A stretch of 48,928 bases of DNA from Bacteroidales bacterium (GTDB lineage Bacteria; Bacteroidota; Bacteroidia; Bacteroidales; Salinivirgaceae). This document shows, one piece after another, positions 1 to 8,142 of the stretch. The translations under genes were made by a program, and so were the position numbers. The notes under the pieces were generated by a model that saw nothing but the letters and a program-made list of their open reading frames with translations, ran no database searches and was not told the DNA's origin. Where the stretch lies: NCBI GenBank assembly GCA_012519055.1, contig JAAYQU010000002.1, positions 1 to 48,928 on the forward strand, in the 5' to 3' direction. Position 1 is the stretch's first letter; each line of letters starts with the position of its first letter.

Positions 1-106
1 AGGTGGTTATTGCATCGGGGTTCCACCTCTTCCCATCTCGAACAGAGAAGTTAAGCCCGATAGCGCCGATGGTACTGCGATAGTGGGAGAGTAGGTCGCC
101 GCCGAT
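1..106 (+). rRNA. rrf: 5S ribosomal RNA, 5' end at window edge
   Basis: The sequence carries the conserved 5S core (CGAACAGAGAAGTTAAGC, then GCGCCGATGGTACTGCG and GGGAGAGTAGGTCGCCGCC). The terminal helix can be drawn between GGTGG at 2-6 and CCGCC near 99-104, so at most a few 5' bases are cut off by the window edge. It is the last gene of an rRNA operon lying to the left and is followed at once by a strong terminator. Confidence 0.95.
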
Positions 107-110
107 TTTT

Positions 111-146
111 AAAAGGGATTGTCTAAAGTTAGGCAATCCCTTTTTT
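111..146 (+). terminator. Intrinsic terminator of the rRNA operon
   Basis: Stem GGGATTG (115-121) pairs with CAATCCC (134-140), extended inward by CTAA/TTAG and outward by A4/T4, and followed by a run of six T. It lies five bases after the 5S end and more than 90 bases before the next start codon, so it ends rRNA transcription. Confidence 0.9.
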
Positions 147-212
147 ATTCGTTTAAAATCAATATAAAAATATACACTTTTTAAGACACCATCTTTGTAT
201 GTTTTTATTGCG

Positions 213-220
213 TATATTTG
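213..220 (+). promoter_or_regulatory. -7 promoter box TATATTTG for the serine dehydratase gene
   Basis: The word matches the Bacteroidetes primary-sigma -7 consensus TAnnTTTG and ends 20 bases before the ATG at 241, giving a very short leader. A TTTG lies at 194-197, but the spacing (15) is shorter than the usual 19-21, so the -33 element is uncertain. Confidence 0.55.
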
Positions 221-240
221 AGCAATAAAAAAATTGTATC

Positions 241-2385
241 ATGAACGACATTTCAATCGACGGTTATTTTCATAAATCAGAAATATCCTATTGTTTGCCA
301 CTGGTTGAGGAGCGTATAGCCAACCAAAAAGTTGACAAAACTTTTTGGCATCGCGAAGAGATAGAAGAGTGTGTCCTGCACGATTTCGATCACCAAAAAC
401 TTGAAAAAACGCTGTCATCATTAATTCCGTATAAATTTCAACCTTACACGCTATATCGCGTTGTTACGAATAGAGACAAAAACTATATGATGACGGTCTT
501 TTACAGCGATATAACATCGGCAATTCATGCAAAAGTTCAACTTCCTGACCTTAACGAGTCGGTTGCAGAAATGAAAGCCGATGTAAAAGGGTTTAAGTTT
601 GATTCCCATATTGAAGAAGGTAAAACCATAATAATCCTGAAAAGTATCAACTCTGCACGAAATACCGTTTTGAATAATGTTGTAGAGACGTTTCAGAAGC
701 ACAATATCTTTCCGCTATATATGGAGATATGGTACATGAAATCGCGCGACAAAGTTGTTAAATCACTCTATTTTGTTAAAACTGTTTTTGATAGTAAAAT
801 CGACAGAGCCGAAATAGATTCTCTTAAAGATGATTTTGAGAGGTATCTACATCGCTATATTAAGCCAATGAGTGTGTTTGATATTGTCGGACCGTCTATG
901 GTTGGACCTTCAAGTTCACATACGGCAGGTGCAAACAAAATAGGTCAGATAGCACGAAATATAATTATTGCCCGCGCTAAATTTGACAATGATCCTGCGA
1001 AATTAGTTACTGTAAAATTATTGGCTTCGTTTCGTGATACAGGACCGGGGCACTATACACCATCTGCTATTGGTGGTGGTCTTTGGGGTTTAGAGCCCGA
1101 TCATCCGCAGATGCTACAACATGGAGACCCGGCTTTTGTGAACGAGCACGGTATAGATTTTGGTGAATTTAAGGCCGCTTTCGGGGGATATAAACGTGGG
1201 TCAGTTGAGGAGGAGCAGAAATATGTAAACGAAAACAATAACAATATCGCCGAAATCATTGTAGAAACAACGCAAACCTCTTATACTATTACAGGATTCT
1301 CGATTGGTGGGGGTAACGTAGAGGTTAGGTATATGGATAAGCGTCTATCTTCGCCAATTAATGGCAAGGAGAATTTTTACTATTACAATCAGGAGATAAT
1401 ATCTCAAAATGAAGCAAAGAGACACGCTGAAGCTGTTTTAATTCCACCAATTGTTGAAGCAGAAGGCGTTGGAAAGAAAAATTATCGTATGCCCTTTAAT
1501 ACTTTTGAGGAGTTGAGTGCCTATATCCGTGCAGAGAAACAAGAGCTTATTGATGTTATTATCGAGGTTGAGAAAAACTTGCAGGGATCTTCCCCCGACG
1601 ATATTTTAAGTAAAGCAGCAGAGTATTGGCGCATTATGAAAGCATCGGCAAAGAAAGGTGTTAGAAGTAGTGAACTGTCGCTATTGAAGCTCACAGGGAA
1701 AGATGCTTCGCGCATTAACAGATATGTTCATAAAAACCCGCTGTTCAACAATGTTTATGGACGTGCTGCAGCATACGCTGTTGCTGTTAATGAAGTGAAT
1801 GCAAAATGTGGTGTTATAGTTGCCTGTCCTACAGCGGGTTCGTGCGGAATTTTGCCGGGTGTATTGCAAGCCTATTCTGAAATATCTAAACCAGACCGTA
1901 AAAAAATTAACGAAGCTATTTTAGTTTCAGGATTTATGGGAATGATTTTATTTAATGACGTAACAACAGCTGGAGCAGATTACGGCTGTCAGGCAGAGGT
2001 AGGAGTAGGCGCAGCAATGGCTGCAGCTGCATTGACTTATTTGGAAAACGGCTCATCAACTGAAATAATTCAAAGCTTTATTTTGGCAGTTAAAAACTCT
2101 CTGGGCTTGATTTGCGACCCTGTTGCAGGCTTGGTTGAGGTTCCTTGTGTTAAACGAAACGGTATCTTTACCTCTGTTGCCATTACAGCTTCAATGATGG
2201 CTTTAAGCGGAGTGCGTTCGTTTATATCTCCTGATGAGGTTGTCCTTACAATGCGCGAAGTTGGCGATAAACTTAATCGTGACTACAAAGAGACAGCCGG
2301 AGGAGGATTGGCAAAAACACGTGATGGAAAAGCAGTCGATAGAGCATTTGCTTCTGAGGTTAGACGATTCTTCGGAGAGGAGTAG
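241..2385 (+). CDS. sdaA: L-serine dehydratase, [4Fe-4S], with long N-terminal extension
   Basis: Deaminates L-serine to pyruvate and ammonia in the cytoplasm. Residues 210-714 are a fused beta-alpha iron-sulfur serine dehydratase: the SVFDIVGPSMVGPSSSHTAG signature starts at Met210, and the alpha part has CPTAGSCG, GCQAEVG and CDPVAGLVEVPC. Cys583, Cys625 and Cys636 are spaced 42 and 11 residues apart, the spacing of the three cluster ligands in the Legionella enzyme. The family normally starts at the equivalent of Met210; here 209 residues precede it. That extension is open, has normal local codon use and sits directly behind a promoter box, so I keep the start at 241. I do not recognise the extension; it has the alternating strand/helix look of a small-molecule sensing domain, but that is only a guess. 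A single-gene unit between the rRNA terminator and a heptad repeat. Confidence 0.9.
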   Translation: MNDISIDGYFHKSEISYCLPLVEERIANQKVDKTFWHREEIEECVLHDFDHQKLEKTLSSLIPYKFQPYTLYRVVTNRDKNYMMTVFYSDITSAIHAKVQLPDLNESVAEMKADVKGFKFDSHIEEGKTIIILKSINSARNTVLNNVVETFQKHNIFPLYMEIWYMKSRDKVVKSLYFVKTVFDSKIDRAEIDSLKDDFERYLHRYIKPMSVFDIVGPSMVGPSSSHTAGANKIGQIARNIIIARAKFDNDPAKLVTVKLLASFRDTGPGHYTPSAIGGGLWGLEPDHPQMLQHGDPAFVNEHGIDFGEFKAAFGGYKRGSVEEEQKYVNENNNNIAEIIVETTQTSYTITGFSIGGGNVEVRYMDKRLSSPINGKENFYYYNQEIISQNEAKRHAEAVLIPPIVEAEGVGKKNYRMPFNTFEELSAYIRAEKQELIDVIIEVEKNLQGSSPDDILSKAAEYWRIMKASAKKGVRSSELSLLKLTGKDASRINRYVHKNPLFNNVYGRAAAYAVAVNEVNAKCGVIVACPTAGSCGILPGVLQAYSEISKPDRKKINEAILVSGFMGMILFNDVTTAGADYGCQAEVGVGAAMAAAALTYLENGSSTEIIQSFILAVKNSLGLICDPVAGLVEVPCVKRNGIFTSVAITASMMALSGVRSFISPDEVVLTMREVGDKLNRDYKETAGGGLAKTRDGKAVDRAFASEVRRFFGEE

Positions 2386-2392
2386 TAAATTT

Positions 2393-2467
2393 GAAGGTAA
2401 AAGGTGCAAGGTACAAGGTAAAAGTTTTTTCCTCTTTTCCCTTGCTCCTTGTACCTTGTTCCTTAAA
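2393..2467. repeat. Heptad repeat (AAGGTRM family), inverted pair
   Basis: Begins eight bases after the sdaA stop. Four exact 7-bp units (VAAGGTR) run from 2393 to 2424, followed by a short T/C tract and then the reverse complement of similar units (CTTGCTC, CTTGTAC, CTTGTTC) to about 2463. The two arms can fold into an imperfect hairpin of about 30 bp and could act as a terminator. Related arrays occur at 33783, 34660 and 42280. Confidence 0.85.
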
Positions 2468-2485
2468 AACACATTGCATTATTCT

Positions 2486-2493
2486 TAACTTTG
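2486..2493 (+). promoter_or_regulatory. Possible -7 box TAACTTTG near the MATE start
   Basis: Matches TAnnTTTG, but it overlaps the TTG start codon proposed at 2491. If it is a real promoter, translation must begin further in (TTG at 2515 is in frame). No well-spaced -33 element is visible. Confidence 0.35.
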
Positions 2494-3882
2494 CCACCCG
2501 AAAACAGTTATAGATTGGACACTAAAAGCAAAAACATAAAGTTACTAGGCGAAGCCCCTATTCGCAAGGTTTTATGGAAATTTTTCCTACCTGCGTTTAC
2601 AGGTGTGGTTGTCAATTCGTTATATAATATTGTTGATAGGATTTTTGTAGGACAAGGCGTTGGAGCAATGGCACTTACCGGACTTAGCGTGGTTTTTCCG
2701 ATTATGATAATTATTAAGGCTTTTGGGATGCTTATAGGCGTTGGTTCGGGAGTTAGGGTATCAATATTTCTTGGGAAGAAAGATTTTGTAAGTGCAGAAC
2801 GAGTACTAGGTAACTGTTTTATATTGCTGATTATCGTCTCAATAGCTTTGACCATTATAGGATTTTTAATCAAAGAACCACTTTTAGTATTTTTTGGAGC
2901 TAGCAAAGAGACTATAGAATATGCTAACGATTATCTTGATATTATACTTGTAGGAACGATCTTTAGTATACTTGGGTTTTCTCTCAACAGTGTTATACGC
3001 TCAGAGGGAAATCTCCGTGTTGCTATGAATTCAATGCTTATTAGTGCAGGAATGAACATTGTTCTAGACCCAATATTTATTTTTGGTTTTGGTATGGAAG
3101 TAAAGGGTGCGGCTTGGGCAACGGTTATCTCAGAGTTTGTGCTTTGTGTTTGGGTTCTACGACACTTTTTTAGATCAAAAAAATCAATAGTAAAACTTAA
3201 AGTTCCGAATTTTAGGCTTGACAAAAAAATCGTATATGCAATAGTCTCAATTGGTTTTTCTTCATTTGCGATACAGTTTGCTTCCAGTTTTGTACACGGT
3301 ATTTACAACGTGCAGCTTATAAAATATGGTGGCGATGTTGCGGTCGGAGCCATGGGAATTATCAATAGCGTTGCAACAATTATTGTGATGTCTATTGTTG
3401 CCTTAAATATGGCTGCACAACCTATTATTGGTTATAATTATGGAGCCAAAAATTTTATTCGAATCAGGCAAACACTCTTTATATGTATTAAAGCTGCTAC
3501 CTTGGTTGCAGTTGTAGGCACAATTTTTATACAGGCATTCCCTTCGATATTGATAAAAACGTTTAATGTTTCAAGTAAAGAGTTGTTGGAAATCGGAACA
3601 GAAGGTTTACGTATTTTTATGCTCGCAATGCCAATAGTTGGTTTTCAGATTATTGCGGGGAGCTATTTTCAGTCAATCGACAAGGCAGCAATATCGGCAA
3701 CCGTTTCGCTGTTACGACAGGTTATTGTCTTGATACCCATTCTTTTAATTCTTCCGAATTATTGGGGACTTACAGGTGTTTGGGCTTCTGCGCCAATATC
3801 AGATATTATTGCAGCAGTAATTTCATTTGTTTTCTTGCAACGTGAAATTAAAAAACTCAACAGAGCTGTTGGCATTTCGTAA
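2491..3882 (+). CDS. MATE family multidrug/Na+ exporter
   Basis: A 463-residue inner-membrane protein with about 12 hydrophobic segments in two repeated halves, as in MATE (NorM/DinF-type) antiporters. Family features include a charged N-terminus running into PIRKVLWKFFLPAF, then VNSLYNIVDRIFVGQGVG in the first helices and the matching QPIIGYNYGAKNF in the second half. It would export cationic compounds using a Na+ or H+ gradient. The 5' end is uncertain: no ATG lies before the first helix, TTG 2491 overlaps a promoter-like TAACTTTG, and TTG 2515 is the next in-frame choice. The substrate cannot be read from the sequence. The gene stands alone between the heptad repeat and the convergent pth gene. 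Confidence 0.9.
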   Translation: MPPENSYRLDTKSKNIKLLGEAPIRKVLWKFFLPAFTGVVVNSLYNIVDRIFVGQGVGAMALTGLSVVFPIMIIIKAFGMLIGVGSGVRVSIFLGKKDFVSAERVLGNCFILLIIVSIALTIIGFLIKEPLLVFFGASKETIEYANDYLDIILVGTIFSILGFSLNSVIRSEGNLRVAMNSMLISAGMNIVLDPIFIFGFGMEVKGAAWATVISEFVLCVWVLRHFFRSKKSIVKLKVPNFRLDKKIVYAIVSIGFSSFAIQFASSFVHGIYNVQLIKYGGDVAVGAMGIINSVATIIVMSIVALNMAAQPIIGYNYGAKNFIRIRQTLFICIKAATLVAVVGTIFIQAFPSILIKTFNVSSKELLEIGTEGLRIFMLAMPIVGFQIIAGSYFQSIDKAAISATVSLLRQVIVLIPILLILPNYWGLTGVWASAPISDIIAAVISFVFLQREIKKLNRAVGIS

Positions 3883-3966
3883 TCTGAAAAGTCTATGATT
3901 TTGATTGCTGGCAAGCATTAATAGTTATAAATTACGTTTGCCTTTTCTCTTCATAAGTCTTCAAAA

Positions 3967-4530
3967 TCACTTGTTGTTAAAATTGTTCATGGTGTGTTGA
4001 ATGCCCATTAACACAAAGTTTTCTATTGCATTTACGCATATATCAAAACGTGGGGCTATTATTTCATACTCTTCTTGGCTCCACCTGCTTAAAACGTAAT
4101 CGACTTGAAATCCCTTGGGGTAATCGTTTCCAATTCCTAAACGCAGGCGAGGGAAGTTATCTGTTCCGAGTGTCTCGATGATATGTTTCAGACCGTTATG
4201 TCCGGCATCGCTTCCTTTCATGCGTAGGCGGATAGTTCCTAAGGGGAGTGCGATGTCGTCTGTTATGACTAAGATGTTTTCTATTGATATATCTTCTTTT
4301 CGCATCCAGTATCTCACGGCGTTTCCGCTTAGGTTCATGTATGTTGATGGTTTCAACACTGTTACATGTCTTCCCTTTATTTTAAATGTTGATATGTCGC
4401 CGTAACGTGCAGATTGAAACGTAGTTTTGAATTTTAGCGCGAAAGCGTCAGCAACATCAAAACCCACGTTGTGTCGTGTGTTCTGATACTCTTTTCCAAT
4501 ATTTCCCAACCCGATAATTAAGAATTTCAT
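3967..4530 (-). CDS. pth: Peptidyl-tRNA hydrolase
   Basis: Cytoplasmic esterase that recycles peptidyl-tRNA dropped from ribosomes. From the ATG at 4530 the protein is 187 residues, usual for bacterial Pth, and Asn10 and catalytic His20 (in NTRHNVGFD) fall at the same numbers as in the E. coli enzyme; the later motifs KPSTYMNLSG and GSDAGHNGLKHI are also present. An in-frame TTG one codon upstream (4533) would only add a residue, so ATG 4530 is preferred. It is the last gene of the prs-rplY-pth run, and rplY next to pth is a common bacterial pairing. It is separated from rplY by a long hairpin at 4588-4636, so part of its transcription may be attenuated or processed. Confidence 0.96.
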   Translation of the reverse strand: MKFLIIGLGNIGKEYQNTRHNVGFDVADAFALKFKTTFQSARYGDISTFKIKGRHVTVLKPSTYMNLSGNAVRYWMRKEDISIENILVITDDIALPLGTIRLRMKGSDAGHNGLKHIIETLGTDNFPRLRLGIGNDYPKGFQVDYVLSRWSQEEYEIIAPRFDICVNAIENFVLMGIQHTMNNFNNK

Positions 4531-4587
4531 CAACTAACAGTTTGATTGTTAAAAGAGTATTGTTGTTTGTATGTTTTATAAACACAA

Positions 4588-4636
4588 CTCCCGTTTAGTT
4601 ACAAATTGGTCTAACTCAATTTGTTATAAACGGGAG
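4588..4636 (-). terminator. Long hairpin between rplY and pth
   Basis: CTCCCGTTTA (4588-4597) pairs with TAAACGGGAG (4627-4636), and after a small internal loop ACAAATTG (4601-4608) pairs with CAATTTGT (4617-4624): 18 base pairs in all. On the minus strand it is followed by TTGTGTTTATAAAA, a poor but T-rich tail. It may be a partial terminator or RNase site between two genes that are usually cotranscribed. Confidence 0.6.
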
Positions 4637-4668
4637 ACGGTTGTAATATAATTTATAAGTGATTGCTA

Positions 4669-5253
4669 TTATTCTTGTTCTTGTTCTTGTCCCTCAGTTT
4701 CAGCAGTAGTAGTACGACTAGCATAAACTTTTACTATCAGTGTTTGTTTTGGATCAAGGAATGTTAATCCTTCAACTTTAATATCAGAAACTTTTATTCC
4801 GTGTGCAACGTCAAGATTGCTGATGTCGATTTTTATTGTTGGAGGAAGGTCTTTCATTAACCCTTTAACGTAAAGTTTTCTTGTGATATGTCTAAGTTTT
4901 CCACCACGTATTACACCTACTGATGTTCCTGTAAGTTCAACCGGAAGTTTTACTTTGATTGGTTTTTTTTCGTTAACTGCAAGAAAATCAACATGAGTTA
5001 TTTTGTCGGTAACTGGGTGATATTGAACATCTTGAACAATCGCAGTTGTTTTTGTACCTTCAACATCTATATCAAACAAATAAACATGTGGGCTAACAAT
5101 ACCTTTTTCAAAATCGAGGTATTTACCTTTGCAGTGCATGTTTTCGGTTGTACCATAAATTTCGCAAGGAACCATGTCTTGGTTGCGTAATTGTTTTGTA
5201 GAGCCTTTACCTACTTGGCTACGTTTTTGTAATTTAATTTCGTACCTGTTCAT
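4669..5253 (-). CDS. rplY: 50S ribosomal protein L25, general stress protein Ctc form
   Basis: Binds 5S rRNA in the large subunit. At 194 residues it is the long CTC/TL5 form. Residues 1-90 match the L25 domain (start MNRYEIKLQKRSQVGKG, then YHPVTDKITHVDFLAV) and residues 95-180 the TL5 beta domain (VKLPVELTGTSVGVIRGG, then DISNLDVAHGIKVSDI). The tail is acidic and Glu/Gln-rich. It follows prs (130 bp away) but has its own -7 box (5349-5356) and a structured leader, so it can be expressed independently. Confidence 0.95.
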   Translation of the reverse strand: MNRYEIKLQKRSQVGKGSTKQLRNQDMVPCEIYGTTENMHCKGKYLDFEKGIVSPHVYLFDIDVEGTKTTAIVQDVQYHPVTDKITHVDFLAVNEKKPIKVKLPVELTGTSVGVIRGGKLRHITRKLYVKGLMKDLPPTIKIDISNLDVAHGIKVSDIKVEGLTFLDPKQTLIVKVYASRTTTAETEGQEQEQE

Positions 5254-5276
5254 TTTAATATTTTTTTGTGTTACTC

Positions 5277-5308
5277 AAAACCTGTCTTTACCTGACAGAA
5301 CAAGGTTT
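5277..5308 (-). promoter_or_regulatory. Structured 5' leader of rplY
   Basis: Within the about 90-nt leader between the predicted start site near 5342 and the ATG at 5253, GACAG (5294-5298) pairs with CTGTC (5282-5286), and GGTTT (5304-5308) pairs with AAACC just outside it with a 5-6-nt bulge. A long leader with a bulged stem in front of a 5S-binding protein gene could be an autoregulatory target, but no match to a known L25 leader is claimed. Confidence 0.4.
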
Positions 5309-5348
5309 CCCATCACACTACAGAATAATTTCTGTTATTTTGGGGCTA

Positions 5349-5356
5349 CAAAGTTA
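5349..5356 (-). promoter_or_regulatory. -7 promoter box TAACTTTG for rplY(-pth)
   Basis: TAACTTTG on the minus strand matches TAnnTTTG and lies between the prs stop (5384) and the rplY start (5253). No clear -33 TTG is seen at 19-21 bases. Confidence 0.55.
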
Positions 5357-5383
5357 ACTGTTTTTGATTTATATACTATATTA

Positions 5384-6316
5384 TTATACAAGAAAATTTC
5401 CACTAATTGATTCGGAATTATATACTTTCGATATCGTATCTGCAAAAATATCGGCAATTGAGAGTACTTTTATTTTTGGAGATTTCTGTTTCAATGGAAT
5501 TGAGTTGGTTACAATAACCTCTTTGATATCAGAGTTATCTATTTTTTCAACAGCATTGCTTGATAGAACGGCGTGTGTTGCTGCTACTCTGACAGATTTT
5601 GCACCCATTTGTTTCATAATGCTTGCAGCCCTGCAAACTGTTCCGGCGGTATCAACAAGGTCATCAACAATGACAACATTTTTGTCGGCAACTTCACCAA
5701 TTACGGTAATGCTTTCAACACTATTTGCTTTGTCACGTGTTTTGTGTCCAAGAACCATTGGTGCTTCAAGAAATCTTGAGTATGCATTTGCTCGTTTTGC
5801 ACCACCGATGTCGGGCGATCCTATTACCAAATTAGGTAGATTAAGGCTACGTATATACGGAACAAATACTGATGAGGCGTACAGGTGGTCAACGGGAACA
5901 TTGAAGAAGCCTTGAATTTGATCGGCATGCAAATCCATTGTCATAACTCTTGAAACTCCAGCTGTGTGAAGAAGATCGGCTACAAGTTTTGCACCAATAG
6001 AAACACGTGGTTTGTCTTTTCTGTCTTGACGTGCAAATCCAAAGTAGGGTATTACTGCTATAATTTTGTACGCCGAGGCTCTTCTGGCTGCATCAATCAT
6101 TAGAAGAAGTTCCATAAGATTGTCGCTTGGCGGAAATGTGGATTGCACAATGAAAACATGAGCACCACGAACTGTCTCTTCAAATGATGGTTGAAATTCC
6201 CCATCACTAAATTGCAGAATAGAGCTTTTGCCAAGAGGCAATTTGATTGATTTTGCTATCTCTTTAGCTAAGTAGGTTGACGCTTTACAGGTAAAAATTT
6301 TTATCGGAGCTTCCAT
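5384..6316 (-). CDS. prs: Ribose-phosphate pyrophosphokinase (PRPP synthetase)
   Basis: Makes 5-phosphoribosyl-1-pyrophosphate from ribose 5-phosphate and ATP for purine, pyrimidine, histidine, tryptophan and NAD synthesis. The 310 residues cover the full class I length. Visible motifs are SDGEFQPSFEETVRG near the N-terminus, YFGFARQDRK, the DLHADQIQGFF segment and the PRPP-binding loop VIVDDLVDTAGT. It is 42 bp downstream of engB on the same strand with no promoter box between them, so it is probably read from the manA-engB transcript; rplY and pth follow. Confidence 0.97.
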   Translation of the reverse strand: MEAPIKIFTCKASTYLAKEIAKSIKLPLGKSSILQFSDGEFQPSFEETVRGAHVFIVQSTFPPSDNLMELLLMIDAARRASAYKIIAVIPYFGFARQDRKDKPRVSIGAKLVADLLHTAGVSRVMTMDLHADQIQGFFNVPVDHLYASSVFVPYIRSLNLPNLVIGSPDIGGAKRANAYSRFLEAPMVLGHKTRDKANSVESITVIGEVADKNVVIVDDLVDTAGTVCRAASIMKQMGAKSVRVAATHAVLSSNAVEKIDNSDIKEVIVTNSIPLKQKSPKIKVLSIADIFADTISKVYNSESISGNFLV

Positions 6317-6358
6317 TTTATTTAGAGTTTTGTTGTTAATTGTTTTATTGTCTGGTCA

Positions 6359-6955
6359 TTATAATTTGTCTAATATGTTTTCAATATAGTTTAAAAGTTC
6401 GTTACGACCAAATTTTGCTTCTGATGATGTGGTAAAAATAGGGGGTAATATCTCCCAATTCTCGCTCAGTCTTTTTTTGTAAACTATAATATTTTTATTC
6501 AATCGGGAACTTGATAACTTGTCAATTTTGGTAAATACTATCGAAAATGGAATAGAGTTTTGTCCTAGCCATGAAATAAATTCTATATCGTTTTTAAGAG
6601 GTTCGTGGCGAGAGTCGATAAGGACAAATAGGTTTACAAGTTCATTTCGTTCCAAGATATATTCGCGTATAAATGCATCCCAATCCTTGCGTAGCGTGCG
6701 TGAAGTCTTAGCATATCCATATCCGGGCATATCCACTAAATACCACTGATCGTTGATATTAAAGTGGTTAATGGTTTGTGTTTTTCCCGGTGTTTGCGAT
6801 GTTTTTGCTAATCCTGCATTGTCAGTGAGCATATTGATAAGACTTGATTTGCCAACGTTTGATCTGCCAATAAATGCAAATTCAGGTAATCCATTCGTAG
6901 GGCATTGGTTTACCGAAGTGGTTGATTGAATAAATTCTGCTTTGCGGATAATCAT
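6359..6955 (-). CDS. engB: Ribosome biogenesis GTPase EngB (YsxC/YihA)
   Basis: Small essential TRAFAC GTPase that helps assemble the large ribosomal subunit. The Walker A/G1 motif GRSNVGKSSL, G2 region KTSQTPGKTQTINHF, G3 DMPGYGYAK and G4 TKIDK are all present and in order. Two starts are in frame: 6982, which overlaps manA by 20 bases, and ATG 6955, which lies 7 bases after the manA stop and gives the usual family start (MIIRKAEF). I prefer 6955, giving 198 residues, the normal length. Translationally close to manA, with prs downstream. Confidence 0.93.
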   Translation of the reverse strand: MIIRKAEFIQSTTSVNQCPTNGLPEFAFIGRSNVGKSSLINMLTDNAGLAKTSQTPGKTQTINHFNINDQWYLVDMPGYGYAKTSRTLRKDWDAFIREYILERNELVNLFVLIDSRHEPLKNDIEFISWLGQNSIPFSIVFTKIDKLSSSRLNKNIIVYKKRLSENWEILPPIFTTSSEAKFGRNELLNYIENILDKL

Positions 6956-6962
6956 TTTGCTT

Positions 6963-7961
6963 TTACTCTCTTTCGTTATCAATAAATACTTCTAAGATAG
7001 AAACTTCGTCACTCGCAGGTTCTACTATAATGCTGTTAATTAATGCTGGAATCAATATTGTTTCTCCTATTTGCAAACTGTATGCTTCTTTATTATCATC
7101 ACAATAAATGTTGCATTTGCCAGATGTGCATATATATATAACAAATGAATCTAAATATGCATAGTCTATTTCAGCAGGTCTCCCACACCTTAGCAAATTT
7201 ACGGTAAAGTATGGACATTCAATCAATCTGTTAGGCTGATTTGGCTTGGTATTTACTTTAATTTTGGCACTGTCCTCTAATGAATAATCAATTGCTTCAA
7301 GTGCCAATTCTATATGCAATTCTCTTTTTTTGCCATTATTGTCTTTTCGGTTATAATCGTACAGCCTGTATGTAATATCGCTTGTTTGTTGAATTTCTGC
7401 AAACAAAACACCCTTTCCTGTAGCATGAACGCGTCCAGATTGTATATAAAACACATCGCCACGTTCTACGGTTTCATAAACTAATATCTCTTCTAAGGTA
7501 TTGTTTTTAAGCCTGCTAATTAAATCTTCAGGTTTTGTTCCTTTTATTAAACCAGTAACGTTTTTGGCATCAGGCGCGGCATCAATAATGTACCACATTT
7601 CTGTTTTCCCGTATGCATTGTGTCTTTCTAATGCTATTTTGTCGTGAGGGTGGACTTGTACGGAAAGATTGTCATTGGAATCTATAAATTTAACAAGTAA
7701 AGGAAACTCGTTTCCAAATTTTTCAAATACTTTATCACCTACCAAATCGCCCATATAAACCTCGATTAGTTCGTTTAGTTCGTTGTCGGCTAAAAATCCT
7801 TCCGAAACAACACTTACATCATCTTCAACTGAACTGATTTCCCAACTTTCTCCACAATCAGATGGAGCATCTGTTTTCATTAACTGATCGCGAAGTTGTG
7901 TTCCTCCCCAAATCCGGCTTTTATATATGGGTCTGAATTTTAGGGGATAAAGTTGATTCAT
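6963..7961 (-). CDS. manA: Mannose-6-phosphate isomerase, class I
   Basis: Interconverts mannose 6-phosphate and fructose 6-phosphate, linking glycolysis with GDP-sugar synthesis. The 332-residue cupin enzyme is the short class I form. It shows WGG near the N-terminus, the zinc-site segment VQVHPHDKIA, KTEMWYIIDA and the GDVFYIQSGRVHATGKG motif with its metal-binding His. It is the first gene of the minus-strand cluster manA-engB-prs and has a -7 box about 75 bases upstream. Confidence 0.95.
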   Translation of the reverse strand: MNQLYPLKFRPIYKSRIWGGTQLRDQLMKTDAPSDCGESWEISSVEDDVSVVSEGFLADNELNELIEVYMGDLVGDKVFEKFGNEFPLLVKFIDSNDNLSVQVHPHDKIALERHNAYGKTEMWYIIDAAPDAKNVTGLIKGTKPEDLISRLKNNTLEEILVYETVERGDVFYIQSGRVHATGKGVLFAEIQQTSDITYRLYDYNRKDNNGKKRELHIELALEAIDYSLEDSAKIKVNTKPNQPNRLIECPYFTVNLLRCGRPAEIDYAYLDSFVIYICTSGKCNIYCDDNKEAYSLQIGETILIPALINSIIVEPASDEVSILEVFIDNERE

Positions 7962-8036
7962 TTGAAAATAGCTTTATTTTAGCAGGTAAATTCATCATAT
8001 AACTGATAGAATTTTACCAAAGCATTTGAAAACATA

Positions 8037-8044
8037 CAAATATA
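8037..8044 (-). promoter_or_regulatory. -7 promoter box TATATTTG for manA-engB-prs
   Basis: Minus-strand TATATTTG matches TAnnTTTG. The implied leader is about 70 nt and contains a possible small hairpin (GGTAAATTC near 7985 with GAATTTTACC near 8010). Confidence 0.5.
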
Positions 8045-8142
8045 CAGAGAATTTATTTAATTGTTATTTTTAATTAATGTTATAGTATAAAGGTTGGTTT
8101 TTTGAATTTAATTCATAAGGAATATTCAAAAATTGTCAAAGA

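Noticed and set aside
2393-2467. CRISPR-like array
   Set aside because: Units are contiguous 7-mers with no spacers and no cas genes; a simple tandem array.
3910-3942. Terminator for the MATE gene (GGCAAGC with GTTTGCC region)
   Set aside because: Only about seven pairs with a wobble, a long loop and a weak tail; too uncertain to list.
4531-4533. TTG start for pth
   Set aside because: The next codon is ATG and gives the family-standard numbering (Asn10, His20).
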